DNA of 64,000 nucleotides from Salinibacterium sp. UTAS2018. GTDB taxonomy: Bacteria > Actinomycetota > Actinomycetes > Actinomycetales > Microbacteriaceae. The DNA lies in NCBI RefSeq assembly GCF_004118935.1, contig NZ_CP035375.1, forward strand, positions 2,170,001 through 2,234,000, read 5' to 3'. The notes beneath the pieces are model-generated. The model was not told where the DNA came from and searched no databases. It worked only from the letters and a program-made list of their open reading frames with translations. Positions within the stretch are counted from its first letter, which is position 1; the number at the start of each line of letters is the position of its first letter. The position numbers were made by a program, and so were the translations under genes. Below are positions 34,592 to 42,687 of this stretch, one piece after another.

Positions 34592-35779
34592 ATGAACGCA
34601 CTGCGCTCGCGGGTAGTGGCTCGGGATATTGATGAGCCTCACCGCAAAACGACTCCACTTGAACTGCTCTTCGACCTGACCTTCGTGGTCGCGGTCGCCT
34701 CGGTGGTGCGGCAGCTGACGCACGCCGTCGAAGTGGGGCACGCTTTCGAAGCTATCGCGCCATTCCTTATGGTCTTCTTCTCCATCTGGTGGGCGTGGAA
34801 CCAGTTCACCTGGCTGGCGTCGGCCTACGACACGGATGACGTTCCTTACCGTCTGTTCACGATGCTGCAGATGGGTGGCATCCTCGTTCTCGCCGCCGGA
34901 GTTCCCATGGCCTTTGACAGCGGCAACTTTGCGGCCGTCACTGTGGGGTACTTGATTTTGCGAATCGGGCTGATCGCGACCTTGCTGCGGGCGGTAAAAG
35001 ATGATCCCGAAACGCGCGCCACCGCCGGGCGCTACGCCCTCGGTATCGGGATCGTGCAGGTTGGCTGGTTGTTGCGGCTGCTCCTACCCGCCGAGCTGGC
35101 CATGGTGTCGTTCGTGATCATCGTGCTCGCCGAACTGGCGGTGCCGCTCTGGGCTGACCGTGCGAAACGACTCTCCTGGCATCCGCACCACATCGCGGAG
35201 CGCTACGGAAAGTTCACCATCCTGGTACTCGGCGAAAGCGTTCTGGCGTCGACGTTCGCGGTGCAGGAGGCGCTCGAAGAGGGGCTGACGCCCTCGCTCG
35301 TAGTCGCCTCGGTGGCAGGACTCGTGCTGCTCTTCGCTCTGTGGTGGCTCTATTTCTCGGAGCCTGCCGCCGAGGGCCTCGAGAACAAACGAGAACGCTA
35401 CCTGTACTGGAACTACGGCCACTACTTCCTGTTCGCGGCGCTCGCCGCCGTCGGAACCGGCATCGAAGTGTCGGTGCGTTCGGTCACGACGGACCTCGAG
35501 TCGAGCGAGCTCGTGGTCGGCTACTCTCTGGCATTGCCTGTCGCGCTCTTCATTCTGCTGCTGTGGCTGCTGCACGCGCCCATGGTGGAGCGGGTGTCGA
35601 TTCCGCGATCGGCGACAGTCGTTGCGGTGCTCGTGATGCTGGCGTTGCCGTTCACGGCATCCGCCATTGGCACTATTGGGGTGGCCGTGGCTATTGCTGC
35701 GGTCTCGATAATTCTGCTCGCGGTTGCGCTGTTGACGGGGCGGATGCGCGCCGCGAAGCTTAAGGCCAAGCAGGGTTAA
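34592..35779 (+). CDS. ltrA: Low temperature requirement protein A (LtrA) family membrane protein
   Basis: A 395-residue integral membrane protein with about ten helices. The family N-terminus TTPLELLFDLTFVVAVASVVRQLTHAV and the central HHIAERYGKFTILVLGESVLAS are clear. LtrA proteins were linked to growth at low temperature in Listeria but the biochemical role is unknown. A VOC gene follows 20 bases later. Confidence 0.9.
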   Translation: MNALRSRVVARDIDEPHRKTTPLELLFDLTFVVAVASVVRQLTHAVEVGHAFEAIAPFLMVFFSIWWAWNQFTWLASAYDTDDVPYRLFTMLQMGGILVLAAGVPMAFDSGNFAAVTVGYLILRIGLIATLLRAVKDDPETRATAGRYALGIGIVQVGWLLRLLLPAELAMVSFVIIVLAELAVPLWADRAKRLSWHPHHIAERYGKFTILVLGESVLASTFAVQEALEEGLTPSLVVASVAGLVLLFALWWLYFSEPAAEGLENKRERYLYWNYGHYFLFAALAAVGTGIEVSVRSVTTDLESSELVVGYSLALPVALFILLLWLLHAPMVERVSIPRSATVVAVLVMLALPFTASAIGTIGVAVAIAAVSIILLAVALLTGRMRAAKLKAKQG

Positions 35780-35799
35780 CGAAGAAGGAGTGGTGCACG

Positions 35800-36189
35800 A
35801 TGTTTGCTCCGAAGAACGCATTTTCTGGATTCAGTGTCAACGATCTCGATGCCGCTGCGGCCTTCTACCGCGACAGCCTCGGCCTCGCGGTCGCCGATGG
35901 CGGGATGGGCACGCTGCGCCTCACGCTGCCTGGCGGAGCCGAGGTGACCATTTACCCGAAAGAGAACCACGAACCGGCGAGCTTCACCATCCTGAACTTT
36001 GCAGTCGAGGACGTCGAAGCTGCCGTCGATGCGCTCAACGAGCGTGGCGTGGTCACCAAGATCTACAGCGACGGCGACCTTATGGGCGGCATGGGCACTG
36101 ACGCGAAGGGCATCATGCGCGGGCACGGGTCTGAGATTGCGTGGTTCAAGGATCCCGCTGGCAACGTGCTTTCGGTTATTGCGGCGTAG
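35800..36189 (+). CDS. VOC family protein (glyoxalase-like)
   Basis: A 129-residue single VOC module (FSGFSVNDLDAAAAFYRDSLGLAVADGGMGTLRLTLPGGAEVTIYPKENHEPAS ... GSEIAWFKDPAGNVLSVI). A good AAGGAG site precedes it. It may be co-transcribed with ltrA. Enzyme activity or binding role cannot be told from sequence. Confidence 0.87.
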   Translation: MFAPKNAFSGFSVNDLDAAAAFYRDSLGLAVADGGMGTLRLTLPGGAEVTIYPKENHEPASFTILNFAVEDVEAAVDALNERGVVTKIYSDGDLMGGMGTDAKGIMRGHGSEIAWFKDPAGNVLSVIAA

Positions 36190-36195
36190 CCCGGT

Positions 36196-36720
36196 TTAGC
36201 TCTCGCGTCGCTCGGCGGCAATGTCCCGTTTCCAGCGGGCCGCACGGCAGGCTTCGACGACCTGCGGGTTGGCGTCCCAGAAACCTTGGGGGTTCGGGGC
36301 TGCCGCTAGTCGTTCGAGAAATTCGATCGGCAGCAGCCACTTCGCGTGGAGATCTTCGAGTTCGTCTTGGAAGACCAACTCGCCCATATTCTCCCAAGCC
36401 CATTCCACGACATGGTCATCGTGGGGGCTAGTCGAATCCCATTCCTCTCGGGTAGAGGCCAATTCGTCTGCGGGCCAGGGAACTCCATCCAGCGCAATTT
36501 CTTCGGCTTGACGCTGCAGCGCGGCGTAGTGCCCGGCACGAGCGGCTTCATCGCCTGTCTGGGTGGTCAGCGCGTCCGTGTGCCTGAGCGCTTGTTTCAC
36601 TTCTGCCTGAAGTGCCTTGCCGAGTTCGGAGAAGAACTCTTCTTGGTTCTCGAGTGTGGCGAAATTGGTGGGGGCGAGTGCTCTCCAGCGTTCGCGAACT
36701 AGTTCACCGAGCGGGTTCAT
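36196..36720 (-). CDS. Hypothetical protein (TnpV/plasmid-like helical protein)
   Basis: A 174-residue soluble, helix-rich acidic protein, beginning MNPLGELVRERWRALAPTNFATLENQEEFFSELGKAL, with a cluster of tryptophans (WDSTSPHDDHVVEWAWENMGELVF). I do not recognise a catalytic motif; similar proteins are annotated as hypothetical on actinobacterial plasmids. The start has GAAAGGGAAACA upstream. Confidence 0.65.
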   Translation of the reverse strand: MNPLGELVRERWRALAPTNFATLENQEEFFSELGKALQAEVKQALRHTDALTTQTGDEAARAGHYAALQRQAEEIALDGVPWPADELASTREEWDSTSPHDDHVVEWAWENMGELVFQDELEDLHAKWLLPIEFLERLAAAPNPQGFWDANPQVVEACRAARWKRDIAAERRES

Positions 36721-36790
36721 TGTTTCCCTTTCGTGGGCGAGGCGGATAAATGGATTATTTCTCAGGCGTCTGACATCGCGCGAGAGTCAG

Positions 36791-36822
36791 AGAGGGGTGA
36801 GGCCGTGTGGCCTCACCCCTCT
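36791..36822 (-). terminator. Strong hairpin between the small protein and TM2 genes
   Basis: A perfect 14-bp stem AGAGGGGTGAGGCC (36791-36804) with GGCCTCACCCCTCT (36809-36822) and a 4-base loop. It lies downstream of the TM2 gene on the minus strand. No U-tract follows, but the stem is very stable. Confidence 0.7.
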
Positions 36823-36840
36823 GGCGTTAGTTGTGGCGAG

Positions 36841-37896
36841 CTATTCGGCGGCGAGAGTCCAGCTGCCGTCGGCCCGCACGCTGATCACGGAGGGCCCTGA
36901 GCTGAGCGGCACGGTGCCGGAGTAGTCGCCGATGTCGTTGATGAGCAGCCCGAGCGAGAACGCCTTGTCGGTTTCTTCTTGCACGATGAAGTTCATGGTT
37001 CCGTCGTGGGTGGCGGTGAGCTTTCCGGCTGAGCCATCGAAGAGAAAGACTCCGTCGCCAGTTCCGGATGCCGCAAGGGCGGGAGCGGTAGAGAGCGGCG
37101 CGACGGTAATAGTCCAGTTTCCGTCAGCGGTGATCTGCAGTGAGGTTGCATCCGTGAACGCGTTGAAGCCGTAGACGGTGGTGCCCGTGTAGGACCCGAT
37201 GGTGTTGACGAGCAGGTCGCCGGTGGGTTCGTTGTCGGCATCGAGGGCGTTGACCACGAAGTTCATTCCGCCGTCGTGGGTCGCCGTCACCATCGCGGCA
37301 CTGACACCGGCGGGCAAGGTGATCAGATTATCGCCAGCACCAGATTCGGTGATGGTGTCGAACGTGCCGAAGCTGTCATCCGCCCAGCTCTGAGCGGTAT
37401 TTGTCTCTTCGGCGGGTTCTTCGGCGACGGGCTCTTCGGCGGCAGGCTCAACGTCGGGTTCTGTGCCCGCTGATTGTTCGGTGCTCGTGCTTGGCGCATC
37501 GACGGCGGGAGCGTCGTCGCTGCCACCACTGAGCGCACTGCTGATGAGCGAGAGCACGATGATGGCACCCATCACGATCCACGCGATCTTCTTGTGTTGG
37601 GCGTACCCGGCAAGGATGAGGCCCTGTTTGTCTTTCTGGGCTCCGGTGAGCACGAGGATGAGATCGATCAGGTACCAGATGCCGAACCCACCAAAGGTGA
37701 TGAGCTTCAGGATGCCGGTGCCGACCTTGCCGAGGTAGAAGCGGTCGACGGCAATGAAGCCGAGCAGCAGCGAGAGAACGAAGGTGACGAGAAACGACTT
37801 CTCGGATTCTGGGGCAGCTGCGACGTCCGGCACGGCCGGGGCAACGGGTGCGGGTGGTGGGGTTTCTGCGGTGGGGTGCTGTGTATCAGTGGTCAT
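36841..37896 (-). CDS. TM2 domain protein with C-terminal tandem repeat region
   Basis: A 351-residue membrane-anchored protein. After a Pro/Ala-rich N-terminus it has the TM2 signature (LLLGFIAVDRFYLGKVGTGILKLITFGGFGIWYLIDLILVLTG), a third helix (WIVMGAIIVLSLISS), an acidic Glu/Ala/Pro linker and then two repeats of about 90 residues. Each repeat has TATHDGxMNF, then G-L/D-LL-N-IG-Y-GT and ITADGNWT or VRADGSWT. The repeats are probably outside the cell. It starts behind GGAGC at the ATG at 37896 and likely shares the transcript with the gene at 37945. Confidence 0.8.
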   Translation of the reverse strand: MTTDTQHPTAETPPPAPVAPAVPDVAAAPESEKSFLVTFVLSLLLGFIAVDRFYLGKVGTGILKLITFGGFGIWYLIDLILVLTGAQKDKQGLILAGYAQHKKIAWIVMGAIIVLSLISSALSGGSDDAPAVDAPSTSTEQSAGTEPDVEPAAEEPVAEEPAEETNTAQSWADDSFGTFDTITESGAGDNLITLPAGVSAAMVTATHDGGMNFVVNALDADNEPTGDLLVNTIGSYTGTTVYGFNAFTDATSLQITADGNWTITVAPLSTAPALAASGTGDGVFLFDGSAGKLTATHDGTMNFIVQEETDKAFSLGLLINDIGDYSGTVPLSSGPSVISVRADGSWTLAAE

Positions 37897-37944
37897 GATG
37901 CTCCTTCGATGGTGGTGCGGATGATGGGGTGGTTGCGCGACTGG

Positions 37945-38469
37945 TTAGTCGCGCGTGAAGTCGATGATGATGTTGGCGCCGCTATTGGGGTGGTAACCCC
38001 AGGAGGCGGAGAAGTTGCCCCAATCGGCGGACTGTCGACCGTCGAGGGCGCGGGTGCTGTTGATGCGGTTCAGCACGCTGTCGGGGGTATCGAGTTCGTC
38101 GAGCACGCAGAGGATGTCGGAGTAGGGGGCACCCTTCGACTCCTCGCCGGTGCTGTCCATCGACAGGCTCGCGCCATCGTCGCCGACGACGATGTAGAGA
38201 CTGTCCTCTACTCCGCAGGTTTCCGTGGCGGCGATGATGGGGCTCGGTTGTGCAGCGTCAACGACTCCGCCGGCGACGCTCCCGGCGACGCTCCCGACGG
38301 CGGGAATCACAGCGAGGCCGATGACGAGTCCGAGTACGAGGCCGATTCCGAGGCCAACGCCCCCGAAAGCTACTGCCCGATTCGAGGATGCGGGGGCGGC
38401 GGGTGACTGGCCAGCGGTGGTGGCTTCTGCCGATGTTTCAGCCGGGGCGTTCGTCGGATCGATGCTCAT
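37945..38469 (-). CDS. Membrane-anchored hypothetical protein
   Basis: A 174-residue protein with one membrane helix near residues 30-65 (VAFGGVGLGIGLVLGLVIGLAVIPAVGSVAGSV) and an extracellular C-terminal part with two cysteines (ATETCGVED and LCVLDEL), which could form a disulphide. It carries AAGGAG upstream and precedes the TM2 gene. Family unknown. Confidence 0.7.
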   Translation of the reverse strand: MSIDPTNAPAETSAEATTAGQSPAAPASSNRAVAFGGVGLGIGLVLGLVIGLAVIPAVGSVAGSVAGGVVDAAQPSPIIAATETCGVEDSLYIVVGDDGASLSMDSTGEESKGAPYSDILCVLDELDTPDSVLNRINSTRALDGRQSADWGNFSASWGYHPNSGANIIIDFTRD

Positions 38470-38493
38470 GGTTTGTCTCCTTGTGGGTGGGGC

Positions 38494-38781
38494 CTAAACG
38501 AACCGGGGTAGTTCGAGCAGGTTGTTGGTTTCGCGGTTGTCGGCGATGGTCGTGATGTACGTGGAGCCGCTGGCTCCGGCGCGGGTGACGACAGTGGCTT
38601 CAGCGCCGGTGACGTCGTTGCGGGTGCGGAAGTCGTGCCCGCCGGCGTCGATGACGGCGGCGATTACGTCCCGGCTCACACTGACGAGGGGCCCGGTGAT
38701 CGTCGTCGAGTACTTGACGTCGGTGATGTGCAGATTGGTGGTGCCCGGCGCTTGAACGCGGGCCTGTCGGATGTACAGCAC
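38494..38781 (-). CDS. DUF3892 domain-containing protein
   Basis: 95 residues from the GTG at 38781, which has GAGGAG 5 bases upstream; an ATG further up at 38823 would add 14 residues. The DUF3892 pattern is clear: LHITDVKYSTT ... AVIDAGGHDFRTRNDVTGAEATVVTRAG ... YITTIADNRETNNLLELPRF. These short proteins have no proven function and often occur near mobile or defence genes. It is divergent from the type I restriction operon and shares its control region. Confidence 0.8.
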   Translation of the reverse strand: MLYIRQARVQAPGTTNLHITDVKYSTTITGPLVSVSRDVIAAVIDAGGHDFRTRNDVTGAEATVVTRAGASGSTYITTIADNRETNNLLELPRFV

Positions 38782-38866
38782 GGTGGCTCCTCGGGTTGTT
38801 GCCAGGGCCTCGTGCCGTGACATAAGGAATCGTGGCGGACTTGCTGAACCTGCAAGCGGTATTGCT

Positions 38867-38884
38867 TGATAAGGGGGATTATCA
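38867..38884. promoter_or_regulatory. 18-bp palindrome in the divergent control region of the restriction operon
   Basis: TGATAA-GGGGGA-TTATCA (38867-38884) is a perfect 6-bp inverted repeat with a 6-base spacer. A second inverted repeat CAAGC (38853-38857) / GCTTG (38864-38868) overlaps it on the left. A candidate -10 box TAAACT lies at about 38916-38921. The palindrome is well placed to control both directions. Confidence 0.5.
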
Positions 38885-38962
38885 GCGGATTCGTCGCGAT
38901 GTCGCCCGGTCGAGCTAAACTCATCCCGTGCCCAACCGAGCACCCCAAGGGAAGGAGGAGTG

Positions 38963-41065
38963 ATGACCGCAACGAAGCCGGCCCTGTTCATTTCCCTTTC
39001 CGGCATTGCGCGTTTGGCGCAGGTGCAGCGTCCGGTGGTGTCGATGTGGCGCTCGCGGGCTGCAGCATCCGATTCACCGTTTCCGGCTCCTGTTGCGCAG
39101 GATCGCGGCAGCGAGATCTTCGATGCGCGGCAGGTGGCCGACTGGCTCGTCGCAACCGGCCGGGGCAATAACCCCGATGTCGTCGACGATGCTCCGGCTT
39201 TCGCCCGCTTCGATGCGACGAGTCGGGGCGACTCCGAATCTTTCGACGCGCTCACCGCGTTGGTGGCGTTGCGCGCTACCGCCGATGAACCCATAGGCTC
39301 GCTCGACCGCGCGCAACTGCTCGATCTGGCCGATGAGGTCGACCCGGATGACACGAGTCTCCAAACCGAGGTTGTCGCCCTGGGCGATGAACTGGTCGCT
39401 ATGGCCCGCTTCGTCGACGTTCTGGTCGATGGTGCTTACGGCGCGGCCGCCGCGTTCGAGTCGCTGCTGGGGGAGCGCTTTCGTGACGGCCACCGCGCGC
39501 TCTCCCGCACTGCCCTGGAGCCGGAGGCCACGGCCTTAGTCAGCGAGCTCGCCGTCGAGTTGGCGCGCAGCAACCCAGCCGCTCACCCCAACCAGCCACT
39601 CTTTGTCGATCCCACGGGTGCCTGTGGCGACCTTCTCCTTGCGGTGCTCAAGTCGGTCGACGAGAGTCTCGACCCGGCTGCGGTCACCGCGAACACGAAC
39701 GGGGCGGGCGCACGTCTGCTGCGTCGTCGTCTCGTCGCGCACCAACTCCCGCACGCTTCTTTGGCAGTAGCGCGCACGGGGGAGTTCGCCGCGTCGGGGG
39801 CCCCGGTGCATGTGGTTCAGTTCCCGCATCCTGAGTCTCCGGTGATGTCACCCGAGCAGGTCCTCGCGGAGATCGACAACATCGTTCTGCAGATGGATGA
39901 CGCCCAGCGGGCTGTCATCCTCGCGCCGGCCTCTGTGCTCACTGATGCGAAACTCGATGCCGAGGCTGACCAGTTGCGTTCGCAGATTCTGCGTTCGGGC
40001 AAGCTGCGGGCGATCATCCGGTTGCCTCGTGGTTTGGTGACGAGTACACCACGGCAGGCTCTTGCGCTGTGGGTGTGTGGTCCGGCCCATGCGTCGGTGG
40101 CGCGTGCCGACAAGTGGACGATGGTTGCCGACTTGGGTGATGAGTCGCTGTCGGCGGGGATGCGCACCGATCTGGTGAGCGACCTGACGGCAGCAATGGG
40201 TAGTGAGCAGTCGATCCGTGCCCATGCGTTCCGTTTCGCTCGCCCCGTGTCGACGGGTGCGCTTCTTGCCAGCTCGGGTTCGCTCGTCGCCTCGACGAAG
40301 CCGGTGGTGACGGTTCCGCGGGTTATCTCAACGCAGCACCGCCGGCCCGAGGGCGCAGAGTTCCCGGCCCGGCTGGATGCGCTCATCGCAGCCCTCGGCG
40401 ACCATGCCCCCGAACCGCTCCGCCACGTTGCTCCCACCAGTTCTCCGCTGTCCTTGCCGGCGGCCACGCTGGGTTCGCTTGCTGGTTCCCGCCACGTTCG
40501 GTGCTTGCCCGGCGCCCGCCTCACATCAGCGGATCTGCAGGCCGAGACCGGCTACCCCGTAATCGGCGTTGACGAGCTGACCGGTCAGGCCGAGGTCGGC
40601 GCTCGCCGCATCGACCGCCTCGCGTTGGCGGCAGAGTATCCGGCCGCTCGGCTGACGGAGCCGGGTGATGTCGTGTTCTGCACGAGCCCGCATCCGAAAG
40701 CCCTCGTCGACACCGCAGGGTTCTCTGTCGTGAGTTACCCGGCACGCATCTTGCGTATCAACCCGTCAGACCCGGCGGGCCTTGTCCCGGCGCTGCTGGC
40801 ATCAGATATAACCGCTCAGCAGTCGCGGGAGTGGAAGCGTTGGCGTGTGCGCCGTGTGGTCCCCGCCGAGCGTGCCGGTCTCACTCAGGCGCTGCAGAGC
40901 GTTGCGACCGAGCGGGCCACGTTGGCGGAGCAACTGCGCACGCTCGACGATCTCACCAGTGTTCTCGTCGGCGGCGTTGTCGCCGGCACCCTGACTACCC
41001 AGAACAACCCCATAACTACCGGCACTGATGCCGCCATAATTGCCCTACCGGAAGGAACTAACTGA
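38963..41065 (+). CDS. Degenerate N6-adenine methylase-like / specificity-like protein leading the type I restriction operon
   Basis: 700 residues from the ATG at 38963 behind AGGAGG. The N-terminus looks like a winged helix-turn-helix (SGIARLAQVQRPVVSMW ... IFDARQVADWLVATG). A methylase-like domain follows with a motif I form FVDPTGACGDLLLAVL near residue 214, but I see no NPPY/NPPF motif IV; the stretch HVVQFPHPESPVMSPEQV is where it should be. The late domain part VILAPASVLTD ... RAIIRLPRGLVTSTPRQALALWV matches N6-methylase C-terminal regions. Residues about 510-680 resemble an HsdS target-recognition region. It overlaps hsdM by one base (TGATG). A modifier or regulator of the restriction system is the likely role, not a working methylase. 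Confidence 0.7.
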   Translation: MTATKPALFISLSGIARLAQVQRPVVSMWRSRAAASDSPFPAPVAQDRGSEIFDARQVADWLVATGRGNNPDVVDDAPAFARFDATSRGDSESFDALTALVALRATADEPIGSLDRAQLLDLADEVDPDDTSLQTEVVALGDELVAMARFVDVLVDGAYGAAAAFESLLGERFRDGHRALSRTALEPEATALVSELAVELARSNPAAHPNQPLFVDPTGACGDLLLAVLKSVDESLDPAAVTANTNGAGARLLRRRLVAHQLPHASLAVARTGEFAASGAPVHVVQFPHPESPVMSPEQVLAEIDNIVLQMDDAQRAVILAPASVLTDAKLDAEADQLRSQILRSGKLRAIIRLPRGLVTSTPRQALALWVCGPAHASVARADKWTMVADLGDESLSAGMRTDLVSDLTAAMGSEQSIRAHAFRFARPVSTGALLASSGSLVASTKPVVTVPRVISTQHRRPEGAEFPARLDALIAALGDHAPEPLRHVAPTSSPLSLPAATLGSLAGSRHVRCLPGARLTSADLQAETGYPVIGVDELTGQAEVGARRIDRLALAAEYPAARLTEPGDVVFCTSPHPKALVDTAGFSVVSYPARILRINPSDPAGLVPALLASDITAQQSREWKRWRVRRVVPAERAGLTQALQSVATERATLAEQLRTLDDLTSVLVGGVVAGTLTTQNNPITTGTDAAIIALPEGTN

Positions 41066-42687
41066 TGCCCCCTCGCACCAAAACGAAGTCGGATGCTGCG
41101 CCGTCGACCATGAAGGAACTGAAAGACACCCTGTGGAAGGCCGCCGATAAATTGCGCGGTTCGATGGATGCTTCGCAATATAAGGACATCATCCTGGGAC
41201 TGGTTTTTCTGAAGTATGTGTCGGATGCCTTCGAGGAGCGTCGCGCCCAGATCGCGTCTGAGCTTGAGGCTGATGGTCTCGCCGAGGACCAGATCGCGCA
41301 ACTCATCGATGACGTCGATGAGTACACAGGTCATGGGGTGTTCTGGGTTCTGGCGAATGCGCGCTGGGGTTTTCTGTCGGAGAACGCAAAGGGTATTGCG
41401 GCGTCGACGGCAGAGCCGACGAAGTCGATTGGTCTTCTGATTGATGAGGCGATGGATGCCATCATGGCGTCGAACCCTGCGCTCGCCGCGACGCTCCCAC
41501 GCCTCTATAACAAGGACAATATCGACCAGCGCCGTCTGGGCGAACTGGTAGACCTGTTCAACTCAGCACGGTTCACCGGTCAAGGGTCGACGCGCGCGCG
41601 GGACCTTTTGGGTGAGGTGTACGAGTACTTCTTGGAGAAGTTCGCGGCCGCTGAGGGTAAGCGTGGCGGCGAGTTCTATACGCCCGCAGGTGTGGTGCGG
41701 GTGTTGGTGGAGATTCTGGAGCCGACGCACGGTCGTGTGTACGACCCGTGCTGTGGCTCGGGTGGCATGTTCGTGCAGGCGGAGAAGTTTTTGGAGTCGC
41801 ACAAGAAAGAGGGAAGCGACATCTCTGTGTATGGCCAGGAGCTGAACGAGCGCACCTGGCGTTTGGCGAAGATGAACCTCGCCATTCATGGTCTGAACGG
41901 TAATTTGGCGAGTCGCTGGGGTGACACGTTTGCCCGCGATCAGCACCCGGATATGCAGGCCGATTTTGTGATGGCGAATCCGCCGTTCAATATCAAGGAT
42001 TGGGCGCGCAGTGAGAGCGATCCGCGCTGGCGTTACGGGGTTCCGCCGGTAGGTAACGCGAACTATGCGTGGATTCAGCACATCATTTCGAAGCTCGCCC
42101 CCGGCGGTAGTGCGGGTGTGGTGATGGCGAATGGTTCGATGTCGTCGAACTCGGGCGGTGAGGGCGACATTCGCGCCCAGCTCGTCGAGGCCGATCTGGT
42201 GTCGTGCATGGTCGCGCTGCCGACGCAGTTGTTCCGCAGCACGGGTATTCCGGTGTGTACGTGGTTCTTCGCGAAAGACAAGACCGCGGGCGCGGGCGGG
42301 AGCATTGACCGCACTGGTCAGGTGTTGTTCATCGATGCCCGCAATCTCGGCCACATGGTTGACCGCGCCGAGCGTGCGTTCAGCGACGACGACATCGCCA
42401 AGATCGCAAACACGTTCCGTGCGTGGCGCGGCACGAAGTCGGCGACGGATGCGGGGCTCACATATGAGGACGAAGCTGGGTTCAGCTACTCGGCGACTCT
42501 GGCGGAGGTCAAGGCTGCCGACTACTCACTTACGCCTGGCCGATTCGTGGGTGCACCGGAAGCGTCTAGAGACGAAGAGCCTCCAGAGGACAAAATCACG
42601 AGACTGAGCGCTGATCTCCTCGCGCAGTTAGGCGATTCCGAGCGACTCGCAGCGATCGTTCGTGAGCAGCTCGGTCGAGTCTCATGA
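41065..42687 (+). CDS. hsdM: Type I restriction-modification system methyltransferase subunit HsdM
   Basis: A 540-residue HsdM. The N-terminal helical domain (LWKAADKLRGSMDASQYKDIILGLVFLKYVSDAFEERR) is typical. The SAM-binding motif I is VYDPCCGSGGMF near residue 226 and the catalytic motif IV is ANPPFNIKDW near residue 305. It overlaps both the upstream methylase-like gene (1 base) and hsdS (ATGA). With HsdS it methylates adenine in the recognition sequence; with HsdR it restricts unmodified DNA. Confidence 0.95.
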   Translation: MPPRTKTKSDAAPSTMKELKDTLWKAADKLRGSMDASQYKDIILGLVFLKYVSDAFEERRAQIASELEADGLAEDQIAQLIDDVDEYTGHGVFWVLANARWGFLSENAKGIAASTAEPTKSIGLLIDEAMDAIMASNPALAATLPRLYNKDNIDQRRLGELVDLFNSARFTGQGSTRARDLLGEVYEYFLEKFAAAEGKRGGEFYTPAGVVRVLVEILEPTHGRVYDPCCGSGGMFVQAEKFLESHKKEGSDISVYGQELNERTWRLAKMNLAIHGLNGNLASRWGDTFARDQHPDMQADFVMANPPFNIKDWARSESDPRWRYGVPPVGNANYAWIQHIISKLAPGGSAGVVMANGSMSSNSGGEGDIRAQLVEADLVSCMVALPTQLFRSTGIPVCTWFFAKDKTAGAGGSIDRTGQVLFIDARNLGHMVDRAERAFSDDDIAKIANTFRAWRGTKSATDAGLTYEDEAGFSYSATLAEVKAADYSLTPGRFVGAPEASRDEEPPEDKITRLSADLLAQLGDSERLAAIVREQLGRVS

